Below the pieces are notes generated by a model. That model was not told the DNA's origin. It did not search any database and saw nothing but the letters and a program-made list of their open reading frames with translations. Positions 31,534-38,665 of a stretch of 38,665 nucleotides of DNA are shown here, one piece after another; position 1 is the first letter of the stretch; the number at the start of each line of letters is the position of its first letter. Origin of the DNA: an uncultured bacterium (GTDB taxonomy: Bacteria > Cyanobacteriota > Vampirovibrionia > Gastranaerophilales > Gastranaerophilaceae). Both the position numbers and the translations under genes were made by a program. Where the stretch lies: the NCBI GenBank assembly GCA_902791985.1, contig CADAYD010000016.1:1-38665 (forward strand). The letters are read 5' to 3'.

Positions 31534-33519
31534 ATGGAACATAAATTATTTAAATTAGTTTCAAAATACAAACCATCCGGCGACCAACCTCAAGCAATAG
31601 AAAAGCTTGTACAGGGTGTTAAAAGAGGGGATGACACTCAAACACTCCTCGGCATTACCGGTTCTGGAAAAACTTTTACTATCGCAAATGTCATTGAAAA
31701 GGTTCAACGACCAACCCTGATTATTGCTCATAATAAAACTCTTGCGGCGCAATTATACAACGAATTTAGAGAGCTTTTTCCTGACAATGCAGTTGAATAT
31801 TTTATAAGTTATTATGATTACTATCAACCGGAAGCATATATACCAAGAACTGACACATACATTGAAAAATCCTCAAGTATCAATGAAGAAATTGACAGAC
31901 TTCGTCATAACACAACAAGAAGTCTTTATGAACGAGATGATGTTATTGTAGTGGCTTCTGTAAGCTGCATCTACGGTTTAGGGGTACCTGAAAACTATTT
32001 TAAAGGAACAATAACACTACATAAGGGTGACGATATAGACAGAGATGCACTGTTAAAATACTTGGTCGAAATTCGTTATGAACGAAACGATATTGAACTA
32101 AAGTATTCAACATTCAGAGTTCGCGGGGATATTGTTGAAATTATGCCTCCTTATGAAAAAATTATCACAAGGTTATATTTCTTCGGCGACGAGCTCGAAA
32201 AAATTATTAAAATTGACCAAGTTTCAGGCGAAATTATTGACACCCCGAATGAACTTGTAATCTATCCCGCAGTTCACTATATTACAGATGATGAAAATCT
32301 GGAAGAAACAATAAAAATGATAAGACAAGAACTTTCAGACAGACTTGTCGAACTCAACGACCAAAACAAACTTGTAGAAGCACAAAGACTTGAACAACGA
32401 GTAAAATACGATATAGAAATGATAAAAGAAATGGGGTATTGCACCGGAATTGAAAATTATTCAAGAATTTTAGAGCGCAGAGCGCCAGGAACTCCGCCAG
32501 CTACGCTTTTAGATTATTTCCCTGATAATTTTTTAACAATAGTAGACGAATCTCACGAAACTCTGCCACAGATAAAAGGTATGAGTAACGGGGATGCAGC
32601 AAGAAAACAAGTACTTGTAGATTACGGTTTCAGGCTGCCATGCGCAAAAGACAATCGTCCATTAAAGAATAAAGAGTTTTTTAATAAAGTCGGACAAAAG
32701 ATCTACATATCCGCAACCCCAGCAGAATTCGAGCGACAGACATCCTCACAGATTGTAGAACAAATAATACGTCCGACAGGACTTTTAGATCCTAAAATTT
32801 CAGTTCGCCCAATTGATAGCCAAATCCCTGATTTGAAAGCTGAAATCAAAAAGCGTGCTGATAAAGACGAGCGTATACTTATTACTACATTAACTAAACG
32901 TATGGCTGAAGACCTTACAGATTTCTTCCTGCAAGAAGGTATACGCGTCCGATATCTGCATAGCGAAGTAAAATCTATTGAAAGAGTAGAGATTTTAAGA
33001 GATTTACGACTTGGAGAATTTGATGTCTTAATAGGTGTAAACTTACTAAGAGAGGGACTTGATATTCCTGAAGTTTCACTTGTTGCCATTATGGATGCGG
33101 ATAAAGAGGGATTTTTGCGTTCCGAAACAAGTTTAATACAAACAATAGGACGCGCAGCCAGAAATTCTTGCGGAGAAGTTATAATGTACGCTGACAAAAT
33201 AACTGATTCTATGCAAAACGCAATTAAAGAAACCGAACGCAGAAGGCATATTCAGATTGAATACAACAAAAAGTACGGCATTATTCCGCAAACAATTAAA
33301 AAACCGATTGAAAATAATCTTTTATCACTTATTGCAAGTTACCGTAACCTTGAAGATGTTGTAGCGGAAGAAATGGTTGAACATGGTATAGAGAAGAAGG
33401 ATTTACCTAAGCTCATTACTAAACTTGAAAAAGATATGCATAAAGCCGCAAAAATTCTTGATTTTGAACGCGCAGCACAAATTCGCGACCAACTCAAAAA
33501 ACTCAGAGAAATAAAATAA
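31534..33519 (+). CDS. uvrB: Excinuclease ABC subunit B
   Basis: Damage-verifying helicase-like subunit of nucleotide excision repair. The 661-aa length is standard. Walker A GITGSGKT is at 40-47, the beta-hairpin region [13 protein letters not shown] at about 90-102 and the DEAD-like box [14 protein letters not shown] in the middle. The helicase motif [18 protein letters not shown] is followed by QTIGRAARN. The C-terminal UVR domain ([25 protein letters not shown]) binds UvrC/UvrA. No Shine-Dalgarno is visible; TATAAT (31515-31520) lies 13 bases before the ATG, implying a very short leader. Confidence 0.97.
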   Translation: MEHKLFKLVSKYKPSGDQPQAIEKLVQGVKRGDDTQTLLGITGSGKTFTIANVIEKVQRPTLIIAHNKTLAAQLYNEFRELFPDNAVEYFISYYDYYQPEAYIPRTDTYIEKSSSINEEIDRLRHNTTRSLYERDDVIVVASVSCIYGLGVPENYFKGTITLHKGDDIDRDALLKYLVEIRYERNDIELKYSTFRVRGDIVEIMPPYEKIITRLYFFGDELEKIIKIDQVSGEIIDTPNELVIYPAVHYITDDENLEETIKMIRQELSDRLVELNDQNKLVEAQRLEQRVKYDIEMIKEMGYCTGIENYSRILERRAPGTPPATLLDYFPDNFLTIVDESHETLPQIKGMSNGDAARKQVLVDYGFRLPCAKDNRPLKNKEFFNKVGQKIYISATPAEFERQTSSQIVEQIIRPTGLLDPKISVRPIDSQIPDLKAEIKKRADKDERILITTLTKRMAEDLTDFFLQEGIRVRYLHSEVKSIERVEILRDLRLGEFDVLIGVNLLREGLDIPEVSLVAIMDADKEGFLRSETSLIQTIGRAARNSCGEVIMYADKITDSMQNAIKETERRRHIQIEYNKKYGIIPQTIKKPIENNLLSLIASYRNLEDVVAEEMVEHGIEKKDLPKLITKLEKDMHKAAKILDFERAAQIRDQLKKLREIK

Positions 33520-33529
33520 TTAAGATGAT

Positions 33530-34291
33530 TTATTTATATTTATCATAATTATCAGATTTGCATCCACTCATATAAAATTTATCCCTATATTCATCATCTT
33601 TACCTTTGATGACGTCATATGCTAATTGAGCAAAAAAGCTTGCTAATATAGCAACATTAAAAACGGCGACAACCGAGCAATAAAACAAAAATAAATGATG
33701 AGTTACTGGAATATTAATGCAATACATTACATACCAAACAAAACCTACAATTATACCATTAAATATCACTAATTGCGGGATTAAAAATATAACATTAATC
33801 AATACATCCGAAGTTGCTTCATACAAAGCCGCAAAATTATAAGAATCTACAATATTTGAATTTTTTGAGAAAGATAAATATGAAGTAAGAAGTATGGTTC
33901 CCACAACAGCCCAAACAAATATTTGAAAATACAAATTTATATTTGGCACATCAAAGGGCAGCACAACATTCTTAACAATAATAAAACCACTACCGAATAG
34001 AATTATAGCCGCAGGACCCACAGCAACAATCATACGAATGAGAACAAAAAACATTTTTATAATATTAAATGTAAAAATTTCGTGCTTATTAGAACAAATA
34101 TTATTTATACCTATACTCATTAACACCAAAAATAAAATAAGGGTTAAAGTCAAAAACACATAAAATGAAACCATGTTTTTGGAAAGATATAAATTAACAG
34201 AAATATAAACAGGGATGGCAAACAACAGCATCTTTAAAATAACGTGTTTTTCACTGAGAGCATCATTAAAAGCATCGATAAAAGAGGCCAT
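33530..34291 (-). CDS. Hypothetical multi-pass membrane protein, 253 aa
   Basis: Not recognised. The start at 34291 (MASFIDAFNDALSEKH) is chosen because the RBS AAAGGTGG lies just upstream; the longer frame from a TTG at 34306 would contain that RBS. About six hydrophobic segments span the sequence, beginning MLLFAIPVYISVNLYL and FYVFLTLTLILFLVLMS and ending VVAVFNVAILASFFAQLAY, followed by a charged cytoplasmic-looking tail (DDEYRDKFY). The pattern resembles DUF4013-type membrane proteins, but I cannot confirm that. It lies 21 bases after pilT and is probably the last gene of that operon. Confidence 0.65.
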   Translation of the reverse strand: MASFIDAFNDALSEKHVILKMLLFAIPVYISVNLYLSKNMVSFYVFLTLTLILFLVLMSIGINNICSNKHEIFTFNIIKMFFVLIRMIVAVGPAAIILFGSGFIIVKNVVLPFDVPNINLYFQIFVWAVVGTILLTSYLSFSKNSNIVDSYNFAALYEATSDVLINVIFLIPQLVIFNGIIVGFVWYVMYCINIPVTHHLFLFYCSVVAVFNVAILASFFAQLAYDVIKGKDDEYRDKFYMSGCKSDNYDKYK

Positions 34292-34312
34292 AAAACCACC
34301 TTTCAATAAAAA

Positions 34313-35380
34313 TTATTTTGTAACCAATCTCTGCAATTCAGCAGGTTTAGAAGATTTAGACAATGCGTTTTCCATTGTAACTAAACCTTCATTGACAAGC
34401 TTTGCTAATGCAGCCTCAAGAGTTTGCATACCACTTTCAGAACTTGTTTGGATTGTTGAATATATTTGTGCCGCCTTTGATTCCCTGATAAGGTTTGCAA
34501 TAGCAGGAGTAACCACCATTATTTCCTGAGCCATTACTCGACCTTTTGACGTTCCGTCCGGTAATTGTTTCGGTAAAAGAGTCTGCGCAAATACAGCCAC
34601 AAGAGAGTTTGCAAGCTGTACACGAATTTGTTGTTGTTGTCCCTGAGGGAATACGTCTATAATACGGTCAATAGTTTGGGACGCTGAAGACGTGTGCAAA
34701 GTTCCGAATACCAAGTGACCAGTTTCAGCCGCTGTAAGCGCCAATGCTATCGTTTCATGGTCACGCATTTCACCTACAAGAATAATATCTGGGTCTTCAC
34801 GGAGTGCAGATTTAAGAGCATTCGCAAAAGAACGGGTATCCATCCCTAATTCACGCTGGTGAATAACGCTCATTTTTGATTTATGCACAAATTCTATCGG
34901 GTCCTCAATTGTTAAAATATGTTCAGCTCTTGTTCTGTTGATATAGTCAATCATAGCAGCAAGAGTAGTTGATTTACCTGAACCGGTAGGACCTGTAACA
35001 AGAACAAGACCTCTTGGTTTTTGAGCCACCTCAGTAACAATCGGGGGCATGTTCATATTTTCAAGAGTCGGAGCCTCAGAAGTAATCGTTCTGAATGCTG
35101 CAGCATAAGCACCTTTATCTTTATAGAAGTTTACACGGAATCTGCCCACTCCTTTTACACCATATGAGAAGTCTAATTCCCAATCTTGCTCTAATCTACG
35201 TCTTTGATCGTTAGACATCATTGGAAATAACAACTGTTCAACATCATCAGATGATAGCGGCGGATAATCCATTCTCACCAATTGACCATCCACACGTTTT
35301 ACAGGAGGCAAATTACTTGATATATGTAAGTCTGAGCCTCTGCTTTCCACTAATTCCTTTAGTAAATCTTCTATTATCAT
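34313..35380 (-). CDS. pilT: Type IV pilus retraction ATPase PilT
   Basis: Hexameric secretion-type ATPase that retracts type IV pili (twitching motility, DNA uptake). The 355 aa show the family order: PAS-like N-domain with SRGSDLHISSNLPP, Walker A TGPTGSGKST (about 130-139), Asp box LTIEDPIEFVH, Walker B DIILVGEMRD, His box TGHLVFGTLHTSSASQTIDRIIDVFP. The PilT-type C-terminus has an AIRNLIRE-like motif (AIANLIRES). The RBS GAGGG precedes the ATG. It sits between an 83-aa gene (19 bases upstream) and a membrane-protein gene. No other pilus gene is in the window. Confidence 0.95.
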   Translation of the reverse strand: MIIEDLLKELVESRGSDLHISSNLPPVKRVDGQLVRMDYPPLSSDDVEQLLFPMMSNDQRRRLEQDWELDFSYGVKGVGRFRVNFYKDKGAYAAAFRTITSEAPTLENMNMPPIVTEVAQKPRGLVLVTGPTGSGKSTTLAAMIDYINRTRAEHILTIEDPIEFVHKSKMSVIHQRELGMDTRSFANALKSALREDPDIILVGEMRDHETIALALTAAETGHLVFGTLHTSSASQTIDRIIDVFPQGQQQQIRVQLANSLVAVFAQTLLPKQLPDGTSKGRVMAQEIMVVTPAIANLIRESKAAQIYSTIQTSSESGMQTLEAALAKLVNEGLVTMENALSKSSKPAELQRLVTK

Positions 35381-35399
35381 TTATTTAAACCCTCGTTTA

Positions 35400-35651
35400 C
35401 TAGTCGGTATAATTGAGCAAAGCATCACTATCTTTTGCCGCCAGCTCAAGCATTACATAAGACATATAAGCTCCAAGAGCAATTGCTTTAGGATCCAAAT
35501 CCGTCTTGTTTGCAGCCTCTATGATTGCAGAATTAATTTCAGGATTTTCATCCTTGATATAGTGAATCATTTTTTTACGCCACTCAGGCATATCTACAAA
35601 AATTTCGTCAAACACATTTTTTGAAATTTCTTCAGTTATAACAGGTAACAT
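35400..35651 (-). CDS. Small hypothetical protein ahead of pilT, 83 aa
   Basis: Not recognised. It is helical and acidic: MLPVITEEISKNVFDEIFVDMPEW at the N-terminus, then a segment SAIIEAANKTDLDPKAIALGAYMSYVMLELAAK that could be a helical hairpin, ending in DALLNYTD. It has no signal peptide. A strong RBS (AGGGGAATT) precedes the ATG. It is 19 bases upstream of pilT on the same strand, so co-expression is likely and a pilus-linked role is conceivable but unproven. Confidence 0.65.
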   Translation of the reverse strand: MLPVITEEISKNVFDEIFVDMPEWRKKMIHYIKDENPEINSAIIEAANKTDLDPKAIALGAYMSYVMLELAAKDSDALLNYTD

Positions 35652-35716
35652 AAAAATTCCCCTATGCTCTCACACCTTTATTATTATAGCACCATTAATA
35701 CGCTAAAGTCTATACT

Positions 35717-35746
35717 TTGCCAAAAATCATATATTTAAAGTATAAT
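35717..35746 (+). promoter_or_regulatory. recF promoter, apparently leaderless
   Basis: TTGCCA (35717-35722), an 18-base spacer, consensus TATAAT (35741-35746), six bases, then ATG at 35753. The predicted transcription start coincides with the start codon, and no Shine-Dalgarno is present. Confidence 0.55.
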
Positions 35747-35752
35747 GGATAT

Positions 35753-36865
35753 ATGAAACTTGAGGATTTGAAACTAAGCGATTACAGAAATTGTCATGAT
35801 TTAGAAGTAAATTTTAATAAAAATAAAACTCTTATTATAGGGAAAAATGCGCAAGGTAAAACAAATATCCTTGAAAGCATTTATTTTTTATCAACATTAA
35901 AAACACCCCGAACATCAAATAATATTGATTTAATTCGATTCAACTCCGAACAATTTTCTATTGAAGCACAAATAATAAAAAATAATACAAATATAGAAAT
36001 GTACTACAAATACGACTCTGACAAGAAAAGAGAATTGAAATTAAACGGGGTAAAATCCGGCATTAAAGATTTTAAAAATACATTAAGATGTGTTCTTTTT
36101 TCGGCATCAGATTTACTTTTATTAAGAGGAACGCCGCAAGACAGAAGAGATTGGCTTGACAGGGCAATATCTCAAATTTATCCGGCTTACGACGAAAGAT
36201 TATCAAAATATGAAAAAATTCGAATACAAAAGAATAATTATTTAAAAGATGCAATAAAAACAGGCAATTATGATAATTCGCTACTAGATGTCTTAAATGA
36301 ACAACTATCAGTAACCGGCAGTAATATAATCTATATAAGAAAAAAATATTTAAAAGAAATAGAAAAAATTGCTCAAAACAAACACAACACAATCAGCACC
36401 GGCGAAGATTTGGGAATTTCATACGAATGTTCATTTTTAGACGACCCTGCAATTGAGGATATAAGCGACATACAGACTGTTTTTAAAGCCTCATTAGAAG
36501 AACGAAAAACAGAAGAAATCCGCAGAGCACAAGCATGTGTCGGCCCGCACAGGGATGATGTCAAATTTACCATAAACAAACTTGACGGGACAAAATTCGC
36601 ATCACAAGGACAACAAAGAACTGTTGTACTCGCTTTAAAACTATCCGAGCTCGATATTATAACCGATAAAACAGGCGATGAACCAATTCTGCTTTTAGAT
36701 GATGTACTTGCGGAACTTGATGATATAAGACAAAATTATTTGCTAAAATCAATATCAAAAGACACTCAAACTATTATAACTTCAGTTGATACAATTCTTT
36801 TTGAAGAAGAATTTTTAAAAGATGTTCAAATTTATAAAATAGAAAATGGGCGAATTATTGATTAA
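35753..36865 (+). CDS. recF: DNA replication and repair protein RecF
   Basis: SMC-like ATPase that helps load RecA at single-strand gaps. From the ATG at 35753 it is 370 aa, matching the family (about 360-370). The frame extends back 12 codons to a TTG, but those codons cover the promoter. Walker A GKNAQGKTNILE is at about residues 29-40. RecF-specific segments include RDWLDRAISQIYP, and the ABC-type signature region is FASQGQQRTVVLALKL. Walker B is LLLDDVLAELD, followed by the D-loop region. It stands alone, not with dnaA-dnaN-gyrB as in many bacteria. Confidence 0.94.
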   Translation: MKLEDLKLSDYRNCHDLEVNFNKNKTLIIGKNAQGKTNILESIYFLSTLKTPRTSNNIDLIRFNSEQFSIEAQIIKNNTNIEMYYKYDSDKKRELKLNGVKSGIKDFKNTLRCVLFSASDLLLLRGTPQDRRDWLDRAISQIYPAYDERLSKYEKIRIQKNNYLKDAIKTGNYDNSLLDVLNEQLSVTGSNIIYIRKKYLKEIEKIAQNKHNTISTGEDLGISYECSFLDDPAIEDISDIQTVFKASLEERKTEEIRRAQACVGPHRDDVKFTINKLDGTKFASQGQQRTVVLALKLSELDIITDKTGDEPILLLDDVLAELDDIRQNYLLKSISKDTQTIITSVDTILFEEEFLKDVQIYKIENGRIID

Positions 36866-36899
36866 AAAAAACTAAAATTATTTTCACTTACACCACCTG

Positions 36900-37754
36900 T
36901 TAAGGAAGCGTATCCAAAATAAATTTCCCAATTTTACCTTCTCTAAAATCTTTTAGAACATAACCGCTTGCTCGCTCAATATCAGACTCTTTATTTTTTA
37001 TTAACCATTTACGGCAAAGAGCAATATTTTCAAGTGTCAATTCATTTTGGGGAGCAAGACCATAGTATTCTTTAAAAATTTTTGTCTGATTATCATTTAA
37101 AATATTTAGTAACTCTTTCGCAACATAATCATTAGAATACGCATTATCCCCTACCGAATTAACAAACGCTAATTTTGTAGCTCGTTCCTGATCATCTTGT
37201 TTCATAGGAATAATACCGGGGGTATCTAATAACTCCAATTGCGGATTAATTCTCACCCATTGCTGTTGTCTTGTAACCCCAGCCTTTGCGCCAGTTTTGG
37301 TTTTTGATGAACGCGTCAATTTATTTATTATACTTGATTTCCCTACATTTGGCAGTCCAACAACCATAATTCTTGCAGGACGGCGTAAAAGGCCTTTAGC
37401 CATAATAGACTGTATTCTTGGTTCGGATAATGCTATTGCCTCTTTTACAATAACATTAAAGTCTTTATTAGATTTTGCACTTGTAGGAATAACTGAAATA
37501 CCGGATTCTTTTTTTAAATATTCAACAAATCTATCGAGTTCAATTTTATCAACCAAATCCGATTTATTAACAAGCAAAAAACGGGGCTTCTGATTTAGAA
37601 GTCCCGTAATATTGTCATATCTGCTTGATAGCGGTATTCTCGCATCAATCACTTCTATTACGGCATCCACGAGCGCCAGTTGTTCTTTGAGTTTTCTCTC
37701 AGCCTTGGCTATATGACCCGGATACCAGTGAATATGTGTCTTATCTTTTTTCAA
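36900..37754 (-). CDS. rbgA: Ribosome biogenesis GTPase RbgA (YlqF family)
   Basis: Circularly permuted GTPase needed for late 50S assembly. The 284 aa begin with the family signature [18 protein letters not shown]. The permuted motif order is seen: G4 LVNKSDLVD (about 60-68), G5 TSAK, then G1 GLPNVGKSS (about 137-145), G2 GVTRQQQ, and G3 DTPG. The C-terminal RNA-binding helical domain follows. It overlaps the end of rplS by 14 bases, a gene pair also seen in other bacteria (rplS with ylqF), and RbgA acts on the same subunit that L19 joins. Confidence 0.95.
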   Translation of the reverse strand: MKKDKTHIHWYPGHIAKAERKLKEQLALVDAVIEVIDARIPLSSRYDNITGLLNQKPRFLLVNKSDLVDKIELDRFVEYLKKESGISVIPTSAKSNKDFNVIVKEAIALSEPRIQSIMAKGLLRRPARIMVVGLPNVGKSSIINKLTRSSKTKTGAKAGVTRQQQWVRINPQLELLDTPGIIPMKQDDQERATKLAFVNSVGDNAYSNDYVAKELLNILNDNQTKIFKEYYGLAPQNELTLENIALCRKWLIKNKESDIERASGYVLKDFREGKIGKFILDTLP

Positions 37755-38097
37755 TTTTTTCCTTAATACGAGTAGCCTTACCTGAACGTTCTCTTAAGTA
37801 ATATAGCTTAGAACGTTTAACATCACCGCGTCTTAATACTTCAATTTTATCGATTCGCGGAGAGTTGATTAAGAATACACGTTCTACACCAACACCTTGA
37901 AATACCTTTCTTACAGTGATTGTTTTATTCAAGCCGGCACCGTGAATTTTAATAATAGTACCTTCAAATGCTTGGATTCTTTCTTTGTTACCTTCAACAA
38001 TCTTAACGAATACTTTAACAGTATCACCTGCGTTGAAAGTCGGCAAAGAATCTTTTAAATATTCTTTTTCTAATTCATCAATAACAGGGTTAATCAT
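37741..38097 (-). CDS. rplS: 50S ribosomal protein L19
   Basis: Large-subunit protein at the 30S-50S interface. The 118-aa length is typical. Conserved parts are [29 protein letters not shown] (about 19-47), [17 protein letters not shown] and the C-terminal [26 protein letters not shown]. The RBS AAAGGA precedes the ATG. It is first in a two-gene unit with rbgA and has a leader of about 105 bases from a good promoter. Confidence 0.98.
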   Translation of the reverse strand: MINPVIDELEKEYLKDSLPTFNAGDTVKVFVKIVEGNKERIQAFEGTIIKIHGAGLNKTITVRKVFQGVGVERVFLINSPRIDKIEVLRRGDVKRSKLYYLRERSGKATRIKEKIEKR

Positions 38098-38176
38098 TTT
38101 CGTTTTCCTTTATATTTCTAATTATTTTGCTACTTATACAATTCCTTAACTCACGCTTAAAGGACTTTTTCCACAT
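38090..38176 (-). CDS. Possible 28-codon upstream ORF in the rplS leader
   Basis: ATG at 38176, 28 codons, with TAA at 38090-38092, eight bases inside the start of rplS. The peptide is very basic ([20 protein letters not shown]). It has only a weak GGA upstream. It might couple translation to rplS or be a chance frame. Confidence 0.25.
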   Translation of the reverse strand: MWKKSFKRELRNCISSKIIRNIKENEND

Positions 38177-38209
38177 AAAAATCCGCATGAGCGCACGCTT
38201 GCATATTTG

Positions 38210-38238
38210 ATAGTATAATAAACATTTTTTATTTGCAA
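38210..38238 (-). promoter_or_regulatory. rplS promoter
   Basis: On the minus strand: TTGCAA (38233-38238), a 17-base spacer, TACTAT (38210-38215). The -35 is again in GCTTGCAA. Confidence 0.6.
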
Positions 38239-38306
38239 GCAGATAAAAATAGTTTAAAGATTTGTTAAATTCAATGATTACATAAAACATATTATCTGTA
38301 CTAATG

Positions 38307-38665
38307 TTCACTTTTCTTTTTGATTGCGACGCAAAAAGAAAAGTGAACCGAAAAGAAAAACACGCTAGGGTACAATACTGCCTACGGCAGCATTAGACCG
38401 CTACGCGGTAATATGAGTTTTTGCCTGTCGGCAAAAATCTCTTAGCGCAGCTAAGGACAACGCCGCGCGCTTGCGAGATTATTATCAAAGGCGCCGTAGT
38501 CTTAGGCGCCTGATTGATTTTTGCCCGTCAGGACAAAAACGTATGAACACCTTACACTTATATCTGGTGCGCGGAGCGATGCCGTCAGGCATTGCAGTAA
38601 TTTGCGTTTTTCTCTTTCTTGGTTCGTTCTTTCTCTTTTACTCGCAATAAAAGAGAAAGAATGAA
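38307..38665. repeat. Hairpin-dense element with matching inverted ends (MITE- or BIME-like)
   Basis: A GC-richer block unlike its surroundings, with no ORF. Both ends have the same plan read inwards: TTCA, a pyrimidine-rich arm, a loop containing TTGCGA, the complementary purine arm, then GAACC, a purine run with GAAAAAC, and CGC. The left terminal hairpin (38307-38347) has a perfect 16-bp stem; the right one (38627-38661) has a perfect 14-bp stem. Inside are at least seven short hairpins: CTGCC-TAC-GGCAG (38378-38390), ACCGC-TAC-GCGGT (38397-38409), TTTTTGCC-TGTC-GGCAAAAA (38418-38437), CTTAGC-GCA-GCTAAG (38441-38455), AGGCGCC...GGCGCCT (38489-38511), TTTTTG...CAAAAA (38518-38539) and ATGCC-GTCA-GGCAT (38579-38592). 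The window ends exactly at its right terminus. Confidence 0.75.

Noticed and set aside
32703-33197. 164-aa minus-strand frame inside uvrB
   Set aside because: Antisense to conserved UvrB helicase motifs; Ser/Ile-rich shadow composition, no RBS.
38090-38311. 73-aa minus-strand frame upstream of rplS
   Set aside because: Its first half covers the rplS promoter; only the last 28 codons lie inside the transcript and those are listed separately at low confidence.
1-38665. CRISPR array, prophage or insertion sequence
   Set aside because: No regularly spaced direct repeats, no transposase, integrase or phage structural genes were seen; the only repeat-rich block is the hairpin element at the right end.

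Overview
The window is AT-rich, ordinary bacterial chromosome with standard-code genes. The best guess is a gut-type member of the non-photosynthetic Cyanobacteria relatives (Vampirovibrionia / Melainabacteria, order Gastranaerophilales). This is inferred, not proven. The clues are a DUF3326 protein (a family I know mainly from cyanobacteria and plastid-bearing eukaryotes), a MacA/MacB/TolC export operon (Gram-negative type envelope), strict-anaerobe markers (HydF, rubredoxin), PilT, and many lineage-specific small proteins. No phage, insertion-sequence transposase or CRISPR array is visible.

Left part (1-7.8 kb): a cut-off gene at the edge and two lineage-specific hypothetical genes. One of these has its 5' end broken by a perfect 16-bp tandem duplication. 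Then comes the protein-quality-control cluster tig, clpP, clpX (minus strand), divergent from rpsP, whose S16 product has a long Ala/Glu/Lys tail. holA-holB (clamp-loader delta and delta') follow. Middle-left (7.8-15.5 kb): a plus-strand cluster (small protein, secreted cell-wall amidase, DUF3326 protein) runs tail-to-tail into a minus-strand tolC-macA-ABC ATPase-ABC permease operon, which is followed by tRNA-Gly(GCC). 15.7-19.3 kb: a probable HExxH protein, an orphan NarL-type regulator, maf, a small protein and rpsO.

19.3-28.9 kb: hydF, class II fructose-bisphosphate aldolase, a twin zinc-ribbon protein, a second HExxH protein, a 45-residue rubredoxin too short for most ORF callers, a membrane protein preceded by small ORFs, a 12-residue-repeat protein, a TPR protein, TspO, and a response regulator/histidine kinase pair. 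28.9-38.7 kb: pgi, mnmA and uvrB (plus), a small protein-pilT-membrane protein operon (minus), recF (plus), and rplS-rbgA (minus).

The most unusual features are these. (1) The last ~360 bp are a GC-richer block packed with perfect hairpins and bounded by matching inverted ends, which look like a mobile or repeated structural element. (2) A self-contained tiny transcription unit at 25.56-25.74 kb has a promoter, an RBS, an 18-codon Arg-rich ORF and a terminator. (3) There is a probable structured RNA with alternative pairings and a terminator upstream of pgi. (4) Promoters recurrently carry a TTGCAA-like -35 box, and several genes appear to be leaderless. All reading was by eye; no database search or folding program was run.
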